64,000 nucleotides of DNA from Lycocorax pyrrhopterus obiensis (GCA_014706295.1 JACSVZ010000001.1:37124318-37188317), one strand, 5' to 3'. Positions 27,660 through 40,668 are shown, numbered from the stretch's first letter. A program made the numbers and translations. The notes: a model not told the origin generated them from the sequence alone.

Positions 27660-28826
27660 GAGAATCACAGATTTAATTAGGTTGGAAAAGATCTCTGACA
27701 TCATTGAGTCCAACCTATGGCAGAACACGACCTTGTCAACTAGACCATGGCACTGACTGCCACATTCAGTCTATCCTTAAATACCTCCAGAGGAGGTGAC
27801 TCCACCACTGAGTGACCACCCTGAGCAGCTCATTTCAGTGTCTAACCACACTTTCTGTGAAGAAATTCTTCTTAAAGTCCGACCTAAACCTGCCCTGTCA
27901 CAGCTTAGGACTATGTCCTCTCAACCTATTGCTTGTTGCCTGGGAGAAAAGGCCAACCCCCACGTGGCTAAAATCTGCTTTCAGGCAGTTGTAGAGAGGG
28001 ATGAAGCCACCCCTGAGTCTCCTTTGCTCCAGGCTAAATAACTCTATCTCCCTCAGCTGCTCCTCATAGGACTTGTGCTCCTGACCCTTTACCAGCTCTG
28101 TTGCCCATCTCTGGACAGGTCCAGGTCCAGCACCTCACTGTCCTTCTTGGATTGAGGGGCCCAGAACTGAACACAGCATTCAAGGTGTGGCCTCACCAGT
28201 GCTGAGTACAGGGGAACAATCACTGCCCTGGTCCTGCTGGCCAAACTATTACTGATACAGGCCAGGATGCCACTGGCCTTCTTGGCCACCTGGGCACACC
28301 CTGGCCCACGTTCAGTGGTTGTCAACCATCACCCCCAGGTCTTTCTCTGCTGAGAGACTTTCCAACCACTCTGTCCCCAGTCTATCGTGCTGCATGGGGT
28401 TATTGTGACCAAAGTGCAGGACTTGGAACTTGGTCTTTTTAAACCTCATACCACTGGTCTCAGCCCATTAATCTAGCCGGTCAGATCCCTCTGCAGAGCC
28501 CTCCCACCCTTCAGCAGATTGACATTCCCAGCCAGTTTGGTGTCATCCCCGAATTTACTAAGGGTAGACCCAATCCCCTCGTCCAGATCACCAGTGAAGA
28601 GATTGAATAGGACTCGGCCCAATGACGATCCCTAGGGAACACTACTAGTGACCAGACACAAAATGGATTGCATTTACCACCACTCATTGGGCCCATCCAT
28701 CCATCCGCCCAGTTCTTTACCCAGTGAAGAGTGAACTTGTCTATGCTGTGAGCCGCCAGCTTTACCAGGAGTATGTCAGAGAAGATGGTGTCAAATGCTT
28801 TACTGAAGTACTGACATCCACAGGCC
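27660..28826 (-). mobile_element. Younger CR1 nested in an older CR1; ORF2 remnant
   Basis: This CR1 copy is antisense, about 1.17 kb, and 5'-truncated inside the reverse transcriptase. On the - strand the coding trace runs FSKAFDT (about 28790-28810), then LHWVKNWADGWMG. It continues with LFNLF, the catalytic-box region [39 protein letters not shown] and [10 protein letters not shown]. The 3' untranslated part and terminal repeat follow (GAATCACAG at 27662). The usual FADD box reads FGDD here. Stops and frameshifts between blocks, for example just after the FGDD block, show that it is dead. The insertion lies within another CR1, whose two halves flank it. No clear target-site duplication is visible, as is usual for CR1. 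Confidence 0.92.
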
Positions 28827-29295
28827 ATTGAGTCCAGCTTCCAGCTATTCATAGCACAACCCAAAAATCACCATGTCCCTGAGAGCATTGTCCAAGAACT
28901 TGACAGGCTTGGTGCCATGATCACCTCCCTGGGGAGCCTATTCCACTGTTCCAGTGCCCAACAACCTTCTGGGTGAAGGACCTTTTCCTGATATCCAATC
29001 TAACCCTCCCCTGACTCAGCTTCATGCCATTCCCTCGGGTCCTGTCACTGGTCACCACAGAGAAGAGATCAGTGTCTGCCCCTCTACCTGTCCTCACAAG
29101 GAAGTTGTAGACTGCAATGAGGTCTCCCCTCAGTCTCCTCTTCTTCGAGCTGAGTAAGCCAACTGATCTTGTCTGCTCCTCACACAGCTTCCCCTCCAGA
29201 TACTTCACCGTGTTCATGCCCCTTCTTCAGATGCTCTCTAGTAGCATTAGATCCTTCTTATACTATGGCACACAAAACTGCACATGATCCAGAGA
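28827..29295 (-). mobile_element. Older CR1, main remaining piece
   Basis: This is the 5'-ward half of the CR1 that was interrupted at 27659/28827. On the - strand the ORF2 C-terminus reads LSSKKRRLRGDLIAVYN, later VTSDRTRGNGMKLSQGR and RLDIRKRSFTQKVVGHWN, all signature residues of the CR1 ORF2 end. The 3' untranslated segment with 'GACAGGCTTGGTGCCATGA' follows. The subfamily differs from the inserted copy in its untranslated region. Its 5' end fades near 29295. Confidence 0.9.
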
Positions 29296-30626
29296 GGTAT
29301 TTCTGGAAATGCTTTAGTGGCCATCTTTTGCTCAACCACTAAGTTTAATGCAATTGCCTTATAACCAGTTATTAGAAAAAGGAAACACTTGAGAAAATTT
29401 AGGAAAAAAGGGAAGTATTCACAAGGAATAATAAGTAGAGGATATGGAATCTGGACTCCACATCAAGGCTAAGGAATTTTTCTTCTATTTTCTTCCTAAT
29501 CGTGATGTTTTGCAGTAAATGCGGAAAAATTACAGGCAATGTCATAAACACATTAAAAAAAAATGAAGAAAACCTCTAAAGGTAAAACGCTCAACACTGT
29601 AAGAGTTTTTCTTAATAACATAAATAGAGGAAGTCAACCAATTACAGCCAAAAGAATAAGGCTAACATGTTTCTCACAAAGAGTAGCTAGGTTTCCTCAG
29701 GAAAAAAAGCCAAGTGGATCCTTTGTGTGTATAGTTTTCCAAGCAGAAACAAGAATAAAATTCAGCTAGAAATATCAAGGACAGTTTTAAATAAAATGTA
29801 TGAACTCCTACCAAAGGAAAAACCATTAATAAAATATATAAGCTACCAGAGCAGAAATTAACAGCTTAACAATGAATTGAGGGAACAGCCCTGCATAGAA
29901 GTGAAATAAGAGTTTCATTGGTTTTTCTACCACAAATAAAGCTGCTGAACAGGAGGATTGTTACTTGTTACATTCAGAGATAAATGAATAATTGAAAGAA
30001 AAAACCAACAATGAATAATTTATTCAATGAATTTGGCTGAGACTTTTTTTCTACAGCCTAGTTATCACAACTTTCTTAAATGTATTCATTATGCAAATTA
30101 ATTCAGCTAATATTCATTTACACTCTTAAGAGATTGGATTTAATTATCCAAAGGGTATGTTGCTTATAGTATTTGTGACTGGTCAAAAAGAAGTCAAACA
30201 GAATTGCTTATATCACCTGATTGGGTAAATAAATAACCAGTTAGTGAAACTACAGCAGTATAATTATCATCATGTATAACCAAATACAAGCTTTGAAATA
30301 CACCTTTTAAAAAGTTATGCGTATGTGTCAACCCTCAGACACTTACTTTCAAGAAACAAAGGGAATTAATTCAAAACTTGAAATAAAATGTAGTTCTTTA
30401 TCTCTCACTCTCTATCTACTTTCTGCAAGCTGAAAGAACTTTTCAAGAAAATGAATCTTGTATATTTACCCTGTCACATTGCTAAGAAACTGTTGCTGAC
30501 CGCTGTCAGAAGCATAACTCTCATGTAGAGGGACCATTGGCATGACCCAGGACAGTTCCTCTAACACTTTAGTATCTCAGATCCCAATACAGTGAAATAT
30601 GATCCTTTAAACCTGTTGCCTATGAC

Positions 30627-30649
30627 AAAAAAAAAAAAAAAAAAAAAAA
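30627..30649. repeat. Poly-A run, 23 bases
   Basis: Twenty-three consecutive A residues. The sequence upstream shows no gene-like or SINE-like body, so I do not call it a retroposed tail. Confidence 0.9.
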
Positions 30650-32664
30650 GTCCATTATTATTACAGTGCATGAAAAGGCCTGGAAATTTAAAATATTTCA
30701 AGACTTATCTGTCAATGGTTTGCCTTCAGAGCTACCTCTGCATCTCTTAAGTGTTGTCTAGTATGTTGCTATCCATGACTGGCAATAACTTTATTTTGTA
30801 AAGGTCTACTACACTCATTTGCCGAAATTTCCAGTTTGAACTTTAACAGTAATGTCTCAGAAATTAATTTTTTGCTCACTTTTTGCTCACCCATTGCCAG
30901 AAACATGAGGTTTCTCTTTAAGTCTTACAATTCCCATTACAATTAACTCTTACCTTTGAAAAACATGTCAGAACTTAAACAAAATATTCAAAAATTAATC
31001 CTAATGTTTTGATCTCCTAGATTTTATGTTTCTTCCCTATAAGTAGAATTATTTGTTTGTAGTATTGCCATAGTTGCTCTGAGACATTTAACATTTTTAA
31101 AGTATATAGAAATATAAACAATTTTTAAGTTTTTGAAACAGCTAGTGGTAAATCCTTTCATAATTCAAAACTCATAATAGCCTGCATCCGATATCAAAAA
31201 ACTAAGTAACAAGTTCATAAAAAAATCCCAACTAATAAAATTTCTGCCAGATGATGAAGTGAGAAGCAAAACAAAACTGATTTCCTGTAATATAGATCAT
31301 CAAGTTTTCTTCATTTTCAGTGGTCTAGAGAATTTGTAATTCTTAGCACTGCATGTCATTTGCAGTTAAAAGGTGTGTGAAGCAAGGCAAAGAAGGCCAC
31401 AGCTGAAAACTTAAGCTCCTTTGAGCTGTTAAAGTCTTATTTAAAGGCAAAATTGTTAAAATTAAGCAGAAAACATTTTACTTCTTTTCACAGTAAAAGC
31501 AGATTCTTGCTTCATCTGTAAAGTCTTTTTGAGTCTGGGCTAAGAATTAAGTTATCTGATTAGTAGGAAACCAGTCCATGTTGCTATGGTGTAGGTCTCA
31601 TGTAGCTTTCTAAGTGTTCTAACCTCTTCAGAAATCTCGATTCAAATTACCTATATATTTCTAGAAAAGGACCTGAAGGCAACTTATCTACCCAATATTG
31701 GCCATGTCTCATAAATGCAATGGCTGGTAAAACCCAGAGTATGAAGCAGCAGACACACGGGCCTGTCATTAACACCTCTGAAGAACTTGTGTTAAGCCCC
31801 AGATTTCTCCACTAATATGGGCTATTTCTTTGCTGTCATACAATGCACATGAATTTGAAAAGATGTATGTGCCGCTTGTAGGATCGATGTTGTCTTAGTG
31901 TCTGCCTAGTACTAAGTTTGGCAAACTGATTTTAAGTTCTCTGCTAAATTGTTTTCTATTTAACTATATATCACGTACAAAGTCATGTACAAACTACTTA
32001 TAACCAAAAAAAAAAAGACTGAGTTTTGACCAAATAATAACATTAGAATCCCATAACAGGATCTAACACTGACCTTAAAAATTCAATGACCCAGGCAGAC
32101 TTTGCACGCCTGTTTGCCACAGACAGTGCAAGATGAAAGAAATTAATTTAAAGCATATTAAAGTGTAAGACTTTATGCTTTTCAGTTTTGATGTTATTTT
32201 TAAATGATGCAGAGCAATAGAGAAATCAATAACATATGGACTTACCTGATTGACTCCTTGGCAAACAGCCCCTTGTTTTTAGATATATTTTTATAGAAAT
32301 AAATGAGGATGTCTTACAAATGTGCGGTTTACTATTTTAATACACAATTTATGAGATTTATTATTTCAGTTTCCAAAAGTAGTTTGTAGGACATAAGGCA
32401 CCATTATTTATTCAAAATGTATGCCATTACTCACAATAAATTCAATAAAAGTAATAAAATATGTCGTTTATTTTTTACACTTCAACGGCCTTTTCTATCC
32501 TAAAAATAAAAGGCTTAAAAAGTGAGAAAGAATAATTTTGACAAAACCAGAGTAGTCTGAAACAGGCCAGTGGATGAGTAGTTAAGATTGCTAGCAGTTT
32601 TAGTGGAAAACATATTCATTTCCAACAAGGCAGTAATGTGACCTTATACTTGTAGAGAAAGTTT

Positions 32665-32705
32665 CATCCTAAAAGATTTTATAGCATCCTAAAAGATATT
32701 ATAAG
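32665..32705. repeat. 20-bp tandem duplication
   Basis: CATCCTAAAAGATTTTATAG is followed directly by CATCCTAAAAGATATTATAA, with one or two changes between units. It is a small local duplication. Confidence 0.85.
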
Positions 32706-33054
32706 GAGTTACTAAGTACATAATTTCATTTGCTGAAAAATAGACTCAACATCTAATGGAAAACATTGTCATTTAATGAATGGGACGGCAGACCGGAGGC
32801 CAGTAAATTTCGGTTCTGTTGAGGGTTTTGACAACAGCCTCCTGCACGTTTTTTAACAAGTCAGAGATCTCCTGTTGTTTTTCCCCAATCCTTTGCATTT
32901 CTGATGTCCTTATAAGGTTCTTATCGCAGAGACTGGATATTTTGATACTGCATACAGTAAGTAGCCAAAGAGACACGATTCAGCTTAGTCAGGTCCCCTG
33001 TTCCTCCCAAATAAAGTGCTGTGAAAAGCAGAGTAAGGTAACTTACACTGAATG

Positions 33055-33072
33055 TTGTGTGTGTGTGTGTGT
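33055..33072. repeat. (TG)n microsatellite
   Basis: Nine TG units, followed by a T-rich run to about 33089. Confidence 0.9.
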
Positions 33073-34739
33073 TTTATTTTTTTTTTTCAGAAAGTCCTAC
33101 CCATTCTTGGTTTAGCTAGTGTTTCTTCACATTGCTACTGCTGTCAATAGTATGGTCAGAAATATTCTAAAGGAAAGTTTCTTATATAAGAAGTTGAAAC
33201 GGAGTAAAGATCTAAAGCTACAAGATCATATAGATCAGGAAAAAAAATCAACACATTATATTATCTCAGATAAAAATCTTTTAAATTTTGTATTTCTGTA
33301 TTACCAAGAAGGGCAAAATTCACAAGATCATTGAGTACTGAAAGAAAAACACTATTAGGACATCCAGGTGAAAGAAGTCTGCTAAGAGGGATTTTTTCCT
33401 CTTTTAGATGCTGAATAATGTTTTTGGATGCATTCAAGGCACTTTTAACCATGAATGCCTCCTAGGTTATAAGGCTTCCCAGAAGACAAAGAAGTTACTC
33501 ATTTAAGCTGTTTTTACCTTGCCCTCTGTGTACTAGACGATTTTTTAGCAGTTTAAGAGCTGCATTTGGCACATGAGAAGAGATGATAAGGTATCTTTAG
33601 AGTAACACATATAGTTTATATTCAATATTATTATGTATTATGATCTCTTTAGAACAACATGAAATTTCAAATAGAAAGAGTCTAAAGTGGTTGCATGATT
33701 ATTCAGAAACATCTTCAGACTTTGATGATGTCAACAGATGTATCTTGGCTCTGCTTTCCCCCAGAATGATGCTGTATCATAGGAAAGGCTATCTTACTTT
33801 AAATGCATTGCTGTTGCCAGGGCCTGAATATGAGACATTTCATTTATTGTTTTGAATTGCTAGATGAGATGTAAAATATTTTTGTAACTGGAGAGGAAGA
33901 ATAGTAAGGTATCTCCTTGCTCCTAGAAAAATACCGTACATGGAAAACAAGCCCAAATGAATACAAATCACAGAGTACACTGCATAAAGAACAATAAAAT
34001 GCTACAGTTCCACCTGGGTTATTATAAAAGTGCTTGGAGGTGAAAAAAAATCAAAAAACAAAAACAACAAAACGAAATGAAACCAAACAAACCCAGCAAT
34101 AAATGGAAGTACATATTAAGCTCAGAAGAAGTAATTGGGTAGATGAAAGACAAAAAGAATTGGAAGACTTTTATTTAGTAATGATGTATTTGTTTGGTTT
34201 TGGCTTTTACAGCTATGCATTTTAACTACAATCCCATCTTTTGACAAAAATTAGGAATTACATTATCTTATTTCAAAATTCATACAGGTATTTTTATTAG
34301 AGTTATATTTTAATTGTTGTAATTAATTTAATCATCATATCCAATTAATTAATTGTCTCATGATCTGTAGGAAATATGGTATTCTCAAATTGAATTTCTA
34401 TGTATAGGGTGCTTGCATTATGTAGATCAGAGGAAAAGATTTTTTTTTCTGGGAAGCAATATTTAATTATTGTGTTTTAGAGATCAGTAGGAAAAGCATA
34501 ATCACTAAATTCAATTAAGAAAATTTAAACAGAATTTAAAGCAATTGGAGAGACACAGAAACTTGAGAAGGGGAAGTTGCAGCAGTAGTGCCTAAAGCTA
34601 TGCCTAGAGATGAGTCACTAGCTGGCTAAGATCAGGATTAGTAGGTTAAACAGTACATGTGACACTGCCATATGTTTCTGATCATGAAAAATTAAATGAC
34701 ACCTTCTTCAGATAACTAGAAGAAACCTCACATTTACAG

Positions 34740-34882
34740 GCCTGGCTTCTGGTAGGGGACTGCAGCCACCTCATTATCTGCAGGAGGGACAACACAGCAG
34801 GGCATAAATATCCAGGAGGTTTCACAAGTGACAGAGGAGCCAACAAGGAGAAGTGCTCTTTTGGACCTCCTACTTATAAAAA
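34740..34882 (+). mobile_element. CR1 LINE fragment (ORF2 endonuclease region)
   Basis: Read on the + strand, this segment gives LVGD, then RRDNTAGHK, then GANKEKCSF, after two small disruptions. These correspond to the part of CR1 ORF2 late in the apurinic-type endonuclease domain, where the family has L-V-G-D-F-N-H-P, the W-R-D-N-T-A-G-H-K block and E-E-P-T-R. The expected D-F-N-H-P reads D-C-S-H-L, and residues between the second and third blocks are missing, so it is a deleted fossil. The reverse transcriptase and 3' end are absent. It is the only trace in the window of the 5'-ward half of CR1. Confidence 0.72.
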
Positions 34883-37800
34883 TATAGTAAAATACTGTGA
34901 TGGTTTACATTATATTATCTTTCCTACTTTCCCCTGCTGATAGGTTAAGCCAAAAATTTGTATTTCATGAGCAACACTTAACATCTGCACAGTACCTGCA
35001 AAACATTGTTATGGATATAAATAGCAAAATTTCCCAGATACAGAGGGTTTTTTCTGTAATAAATAAATTACCAAGTCATTTTCACCTTGGAAAATAACAT
35101 TATTGTAGGTAATAGTTACTGTGTATTTAAAGACAGACACTTCTTTATTTCCTACCAGATTTGAATTTTACACATAAATTTTTAACAATTTGGCTCACAG
35201 GTTGTAAATGTCCCACCTTCTAATAAGTTTTGACAAAACATGTAAAAAAGGAAAAAGTTACCGTCATTTACTAACACAAACATTTATAAACAAAGACATA
35301 TGAATTAACTAATTTTTTTAACTTGGACCCTGAACAAATAAATGTCTGGTTAGTTAATCAATATACACAAGCTTGCTCAGGGTATGTTTTAGTACCTCAT
35401 TAGTGCTCTGATCACTGCTCCTACTCTTTTTGGCAGCACTCTTTCTCATTTATTTTTTGTGCTGCAGTAGCTTCCACATCTCTCATACACCCCTCTTTAA
35501 ACTGTCAGCTGTATCTATGACAGACAGTTTAGTCTAGTGAACAGGACATGGGAATGTGCCTAAAAGTTCTTGACTGGTGTTTTGGCAGCTAAATACAAGT
35601 TTATGGGTCTATGTGCAAAAGGGAGTGGAGGGATATATTCCCAAGGTACTTTCCACATGTTGATCAAGTTGAGTTCATGGTGATTGCTAAACTTTTGCAG
35701 CTACTTAGCTGGGGTACCCCATGGGTATCTCATGTGGTAACTTTAACTACAATAAAAGTAATAAAACGGGCATTACACAATCAGAAATAAGGTATCCCAA
35801 AATGGATCTAAGATGATTAAGTGTTGGACAATGATGTCCATGTGTGTGGTAATCTGTATATGTTCTCACAGAGAAAAAGTTTGAAGGACATCCCCCTAAT
35901 CCCCACCAAAAGGATGTGGTTTATATTTATTAAAAGTGGCAAACATGAATTGGACAGGAGGGGGAAGGCTGAATACTTTAAATTTCCTATTGAAACTAGA
36001 GAGTGAATAACGCCTTAGAAAATATTCTTGCTTATAAAAATATCTGTGACTTGAGAGTGTAAATTTAATACTTATTTCTTTCAATTTCAATATAAGTCAT
36101 GGAAAATTCCTTCAGGAAATCAAAACTACTAACAAAGGAGAGATAGAAGGGACCTTATCCTGACTGTAGTAAAGGAGAACCCACTATGCATTTCTGTGAG
36201 CACTCATGCCACTGGTCTCAGAGACAAAACCTTGTAAAGATCTTGTGATGTCAGCTGAAGTTGCTACAACTACCTGCACACTTTCTACAGGCAAAATATT
36301 GTGTGAGTCCTTTTGTAATTTGTTTCAGGTAAAATCAGACATATTGCATCAGATCACAAGTTGAACTTTTCAAGCTGACTCAACAGACTGAATTATCATT
36401 CAAACAACTCCCACACCAGTTTTAATCACTTCATCCCTTCCCTTTGCAGTATCACCCTCATTCATTTAACCAGACTTACCAGAAAGCAAAGGATCTCTGA
36501 TCTTTGGAGTTATAATTTTTTCTTTCCTTTGCTTCTTTCCTTCAGGTTGAACATGAGGAAATGGTTTCTTTGGTAGAGAAGCTTACTCACATAACTTAAT
36601 GCTGACACACCAGCTAACATCTTCAGAAATTCTGGGCTGGATTGAGATGGAATTACTGCACGATAATAGCTCTATTTGAATATGCTAATAAGGACATATG
36701 ATGTTGGACCTATCCAGAACTATGAGGCAAATAGGCAGCCTGTGAGATTTCCTTTCAAAAAACCAACACAAATTGACAGCAGTGCTCCTGATTATATACT
36801 GCTTTCAGAAAGATACCTGACCCAGGCATTCTTCATCCACATCATATAAAAAATAACTGTAGCCTGACTGACTGGGTAATACAGTACTAGGAAAAGGTTA
36901 GAGATATATTTCAGGGAGTATTAAAGAACTCCAAAGTTATTTGTCTCAAAAGCAATTGTTTTATCTTTAACAGTGATGCTCCTTTCCGTATGGTTGACTG
37001 TAATTTCTTTCCCTGACCATTTTCTTTCCACTGCAAAATTAATGTCCTTTGTTTGGAACAGCCAACTTGACAAGGCAATTGAATACAGAATAGAGATACT
37101 AAACATTATTCTTATAAATTCTATTAAAGTGTATGCATCTGTCTCTTTTATAAAATGCCTGCCTGCACAGAATAGATGTAATCTGAATTAGTAGATGGCT
37201 GTTGATATGGTGAGAATGAACAAGAGAGGAGTATTTAAACCAGCTATACACATGAGAAGGTATCAGTGTATTGAACAGTGGGTTTCAGTTTTCGGTCGTG
37301 TGCCATGAGTAATTTTGGCAAAAAAAATTGCATCAATTTACTTAACTTTTTACTGAATGAAACTATCAGTCTGAAATGAACTGATTTCAAATCAGGTTCA
37401 TAAATTTAATAGAAGCCCAAGGTAGCTCTTCTGTAAGTAGGAAAACTGAAGTGCTACCTTGTTCTAACAATAAATACAATATCTCAGGGATTAAAGAGCT
37501 GCACTGACCATATATATATTTTCAAGAAAATAATACAAATCTTTTCTTTCTCTTAAAAAATGATATAACAATATTGATGTTATTTCACATAGTGGCGTTC
37601 TAAAATATTCCTATTTACACTAGGTTTAGGATGTGGTGATGTCAACAGAAGTGCTACCATTGTCGTCATTAAAGATAGCTTTCAACTTGCACTTGCAGTT
37701 CTAAACACATAAATAGATATGATTCTCTTTTGGATAGAGAAAGAATAGATATGTTAAATAAAGAAAAATTTATAAACATTTATTTTCTCATCTCATAATT

Positions 37801-39510
37801 TTTTTCTAGACTTTTATTTATATATTTTCAAAGCACTTAACTGTTTACAATCTTGATCATGACTACACCGAAGACACAAATCTGTCTCCTATCTTAAAAC
37901 ATTTTATCAATCTAATAATTTCTACTGAAAACATCAGATTTTGTCAGAGTGTTGATGTTGAAAGGACCTTGTTATCATTGTGCCACTTTAACTATTAGAG
38001 AAGGAATTTCCTGAGATCAGAAGAAAATTCATTTTTTTCTGTATAAGGTAAAATTTGCCTGTTACCTTATCTTTAAGATAGACTCTTTCATCTGAAAGTT
38101 GGTTCACATATTTTGTTTATTTGTCCTCTTCTACTTGCAATTTTTGCCTTGAAAATAAATCACAAAGTAATGGGTTTGGGCATTCCAGACTATCTTTAAG
38201 TAGTATGCCTGGTTTTCAAACTGTATCTTACAGGAAACAAAAAAAGTGAAAGAAAGTAAGTCATTTTTTTCCTTATTTCAACAGAGAAAATAATGTGGTG
38301 GTCTCTAAGTTTGCCTGATTCAGACCCTATAGCAAAGCCAAACAGTAAGTTAACAACTACCAGCACAACCCTGAAACCAGAGCAAGCAACCTATCACTAA
38401 TTTTAGCTTTAGTTTAGATCTCTATTTTCTCAACGTCGTGAACACAAATATGTTCTGGTTGTATTTATAACATGTGTGAGGTAAAATCGGCTTTGAAACA
38501 TTTAAAACCAGACTGTGAAATATTATTAATTTGCTAAAAATATTTATTTCAGATGGGTGCTCTGATATAGTGTAAATTCCTAGCCAAGCCAGTAAGACTG
38601 AATCTAAACCCCACGACTTTAGTCCTGTGATTCACCTATGCTCAAGGTGGAAGTTTAAATCCTTGAGTTAATCTTAAATTTGGACTCGTTATATCCTTAT
38701 ATTGTTCAAATTTGTTGTCAAAATCTTTCTATCTGAACCACATTCTTTTTCTCTTTTGCAATGCCTGTCTCTGACTTTGCATAATAAAAGCAGAGGACTT
38801 TAACAGAGGTTGTTAATTAATCTGATTTCCCCTACAACATGAGTCGACTTTACAGGGAGAGACAGAGAGAAAAGAGGACCGAGAGAGAGAGAGAGAGGAG
38901 GAATGAAATAGAGGAGAGATGGTGAGAGGGCATTGCATGTTGTTGTCCAGCTCTCATTTAAACCAGGTGGTCGTGCAGCAACAGCACCTTTCTCTATAAA
39001 CTTCTGAAGAGCACTCAGCAGGGGCATGAACAGCATGGCCAGAATATATCAGAGACAGATCTGCTAAGAAAATGCAGTGTCTGCTACTGTTCTTAGGAAT
39101 TATTGGAAAGGATGAGACTAGAGTGTCTTCATACACTATCTTTGTGATCAGAAGGGGGCAGACCCACAGTTTATTCTCTCTTTGACAAAATGAAGTTAAA
39201 TCCCGACTCTTAATCCTCCGGGGTAGATGCTGTATTGAACAGCTATATTGCCTCATAGCAACAACATTCTACAGAATTAGTTGTAATTTCTGGCTATTGG
39301 TTCACACTCATGGGCCTTGTGACACATTTTTACCACTTTAGTGGGAAACTTCTAGTGAATTAAGTTCTTTATTTGACATTGGGCATGTATATTCATATCT
39401 GATGCTATTTGCGTACTTTCAGTCTGTCAGTTAAATCTTTAGTTTATAATTTTATTAAAATCTGGGGTTTTTACATCAAATATGTCCTGTTATATATGCC
39501 TCTCTTCTCC
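34883..39510. other. AT-rich sequence, no gene seen
   Basis: No gene, RNA or transposon recognised. A purine-rich GA tract lies at about 38855-38930. Confidence 0.55.
38855..38930. repeat. Purine-rich tract with (GA)n core
   Basis: An almost uninterrupted run of G and A with a perfect GAGAGA core at 38881-38897. It could serve as a GA-binding site, but nothing else supports a promoter here. Confidence 0.85.
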
Positions 39511-39598
39511 TTCCTTCCTTCCTTCCTTCCTTCCTTCCTTCCTTCCTTCCTTCCTTCCTTCCTTCCTTCCTTCCTTCCTTCCTTCCTTCCTTCCTTCC
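39511..39598. repeat. (TTCC)n microsatellite, 22 perfect units
   Basis: Eighty-eight bases of uninterrupted TTCC. It creates an artificial open frame with repeated LPSF on the + strand. The length and purity suggest a polymorphic, recently active tetranucleotide repeat. Confidence 0.98.
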
Positions 39599-40668
39599 CT
39601 CCACCATCCCCAAAAACCGAAGGAAATAAAATAAACTTGACCCCTGCTAAGATTACCTTCTACAACTTGATTAAATAATCATTTAGATGTTGATACAACC
39701 AACTGGTTGACGATTGACACTCTAAGTCCACTCTGTTAACAGTTTGTTATCATAGGCATTGTAACCAATTAGTGTCAAGCCTTGTTTGCCCAAGATTAAT
39801 TTTCCAATATCTGGAGTTCAGAATCAGTTTTTTTGTGAAATTAATAAGAACATTTGGAGTGCTTTAACTAAGTATATAGCTTTGAAGCTAAAACCTCTGG
39901 CAAGTAAATAATGTTTGTAGGTTTCGGGGTTTTTTCTGATTTAAGTATGCATTTAGAAATAACTTTGTATGAGTTAAAAATTTGAAAAAGTAATCCAATG
40001 TTCTATTAACTTATTTCCTTGAAAAGTTTTTCAAAAATGTTATTAATTTTGAACCTAAAGGATAAAAATATTGTCAGCAGTCCACAAATGGAAAGAAAAT
40101 TATGAAAGTCAATATTGGCTATGCCCATCCTCATTATTATAACTACATTGAAATAGGTCATTTTTTAGTTAGTTTCAGATGAGCAGTTTGACTCATTATG
40201 AGACACTACCAATGAATGCTAAGTTCTTAAAGGTGCAAAAATCTCTATATTGCAACAACTGTGGTTTTTAAGAACACTGGGTTGATTCTTTTTTTGGTTA
40301 TTTGATTGATTTTTAATTGAAACTATTAATACACTGAAGCCAACAAGTTCAGTTTCACAGAAAAAAAAGTAAATTTGAGGTTTATCAAAACTGCCTTTAG
40401 AAATTTTTTTGAGCTGTTTCATCCATTTGAAGAGAGCTTAGAACAGCCTAGCTGACTAAAATTCAACTTCTTTTTCCGTCATGCAAAACAGGCATTTGAA
40501 CCTTGTTTTCTATTATACCTGATAAGAAAAGAAAACTAACGCACTAGATAAGAAAAGAAAATCAAAGCATATTACAGGATAAGGAAGCATTTAACCACCT
40601 GTGACTATTTGGCCATTTGGAATCTGGAGTAGAGGGTCTTGTCAAATAGTTAGATAGGTAAGTGGAAC

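Larger units (their letters stand above)
29296..34739. other. AT-rich sequence, no confirmed gene
   Basis: No transposon recognised. It holds a 23-base poly-A run at 30627-30649, an octamer-bearing segment near 30.0-30.3 kb, a 20-bp tandem duplication at 32665-32705 and a GT run at 33055-33072. Two weak exon-like frames on the - strand lie at 32773-32976 and 33261-33460, with no recognisable family. Confidence 0.5.

Noticed and set aside
27796..28041. Open frames on the + strand at 27.8-28.0 kb and 28.95-29.16 kb
   Set aside because: They are antisense readings of CR1 ORF2 C-terminus and 3' untranslated sequence. The real coding trace is on the - strand.
30550..30650. Poly-A run as the tail of a processed pseudogene or SINE
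   Set aside because: The upstream sequence has no coding trace, no Pol III boxes that I can see and no flanking direct repeats.
39409..39678. 89-codon frame with repeated Leu-Pro-Ser-Phe
   Set aside because: It is a translation of the TTCC microsatellite.
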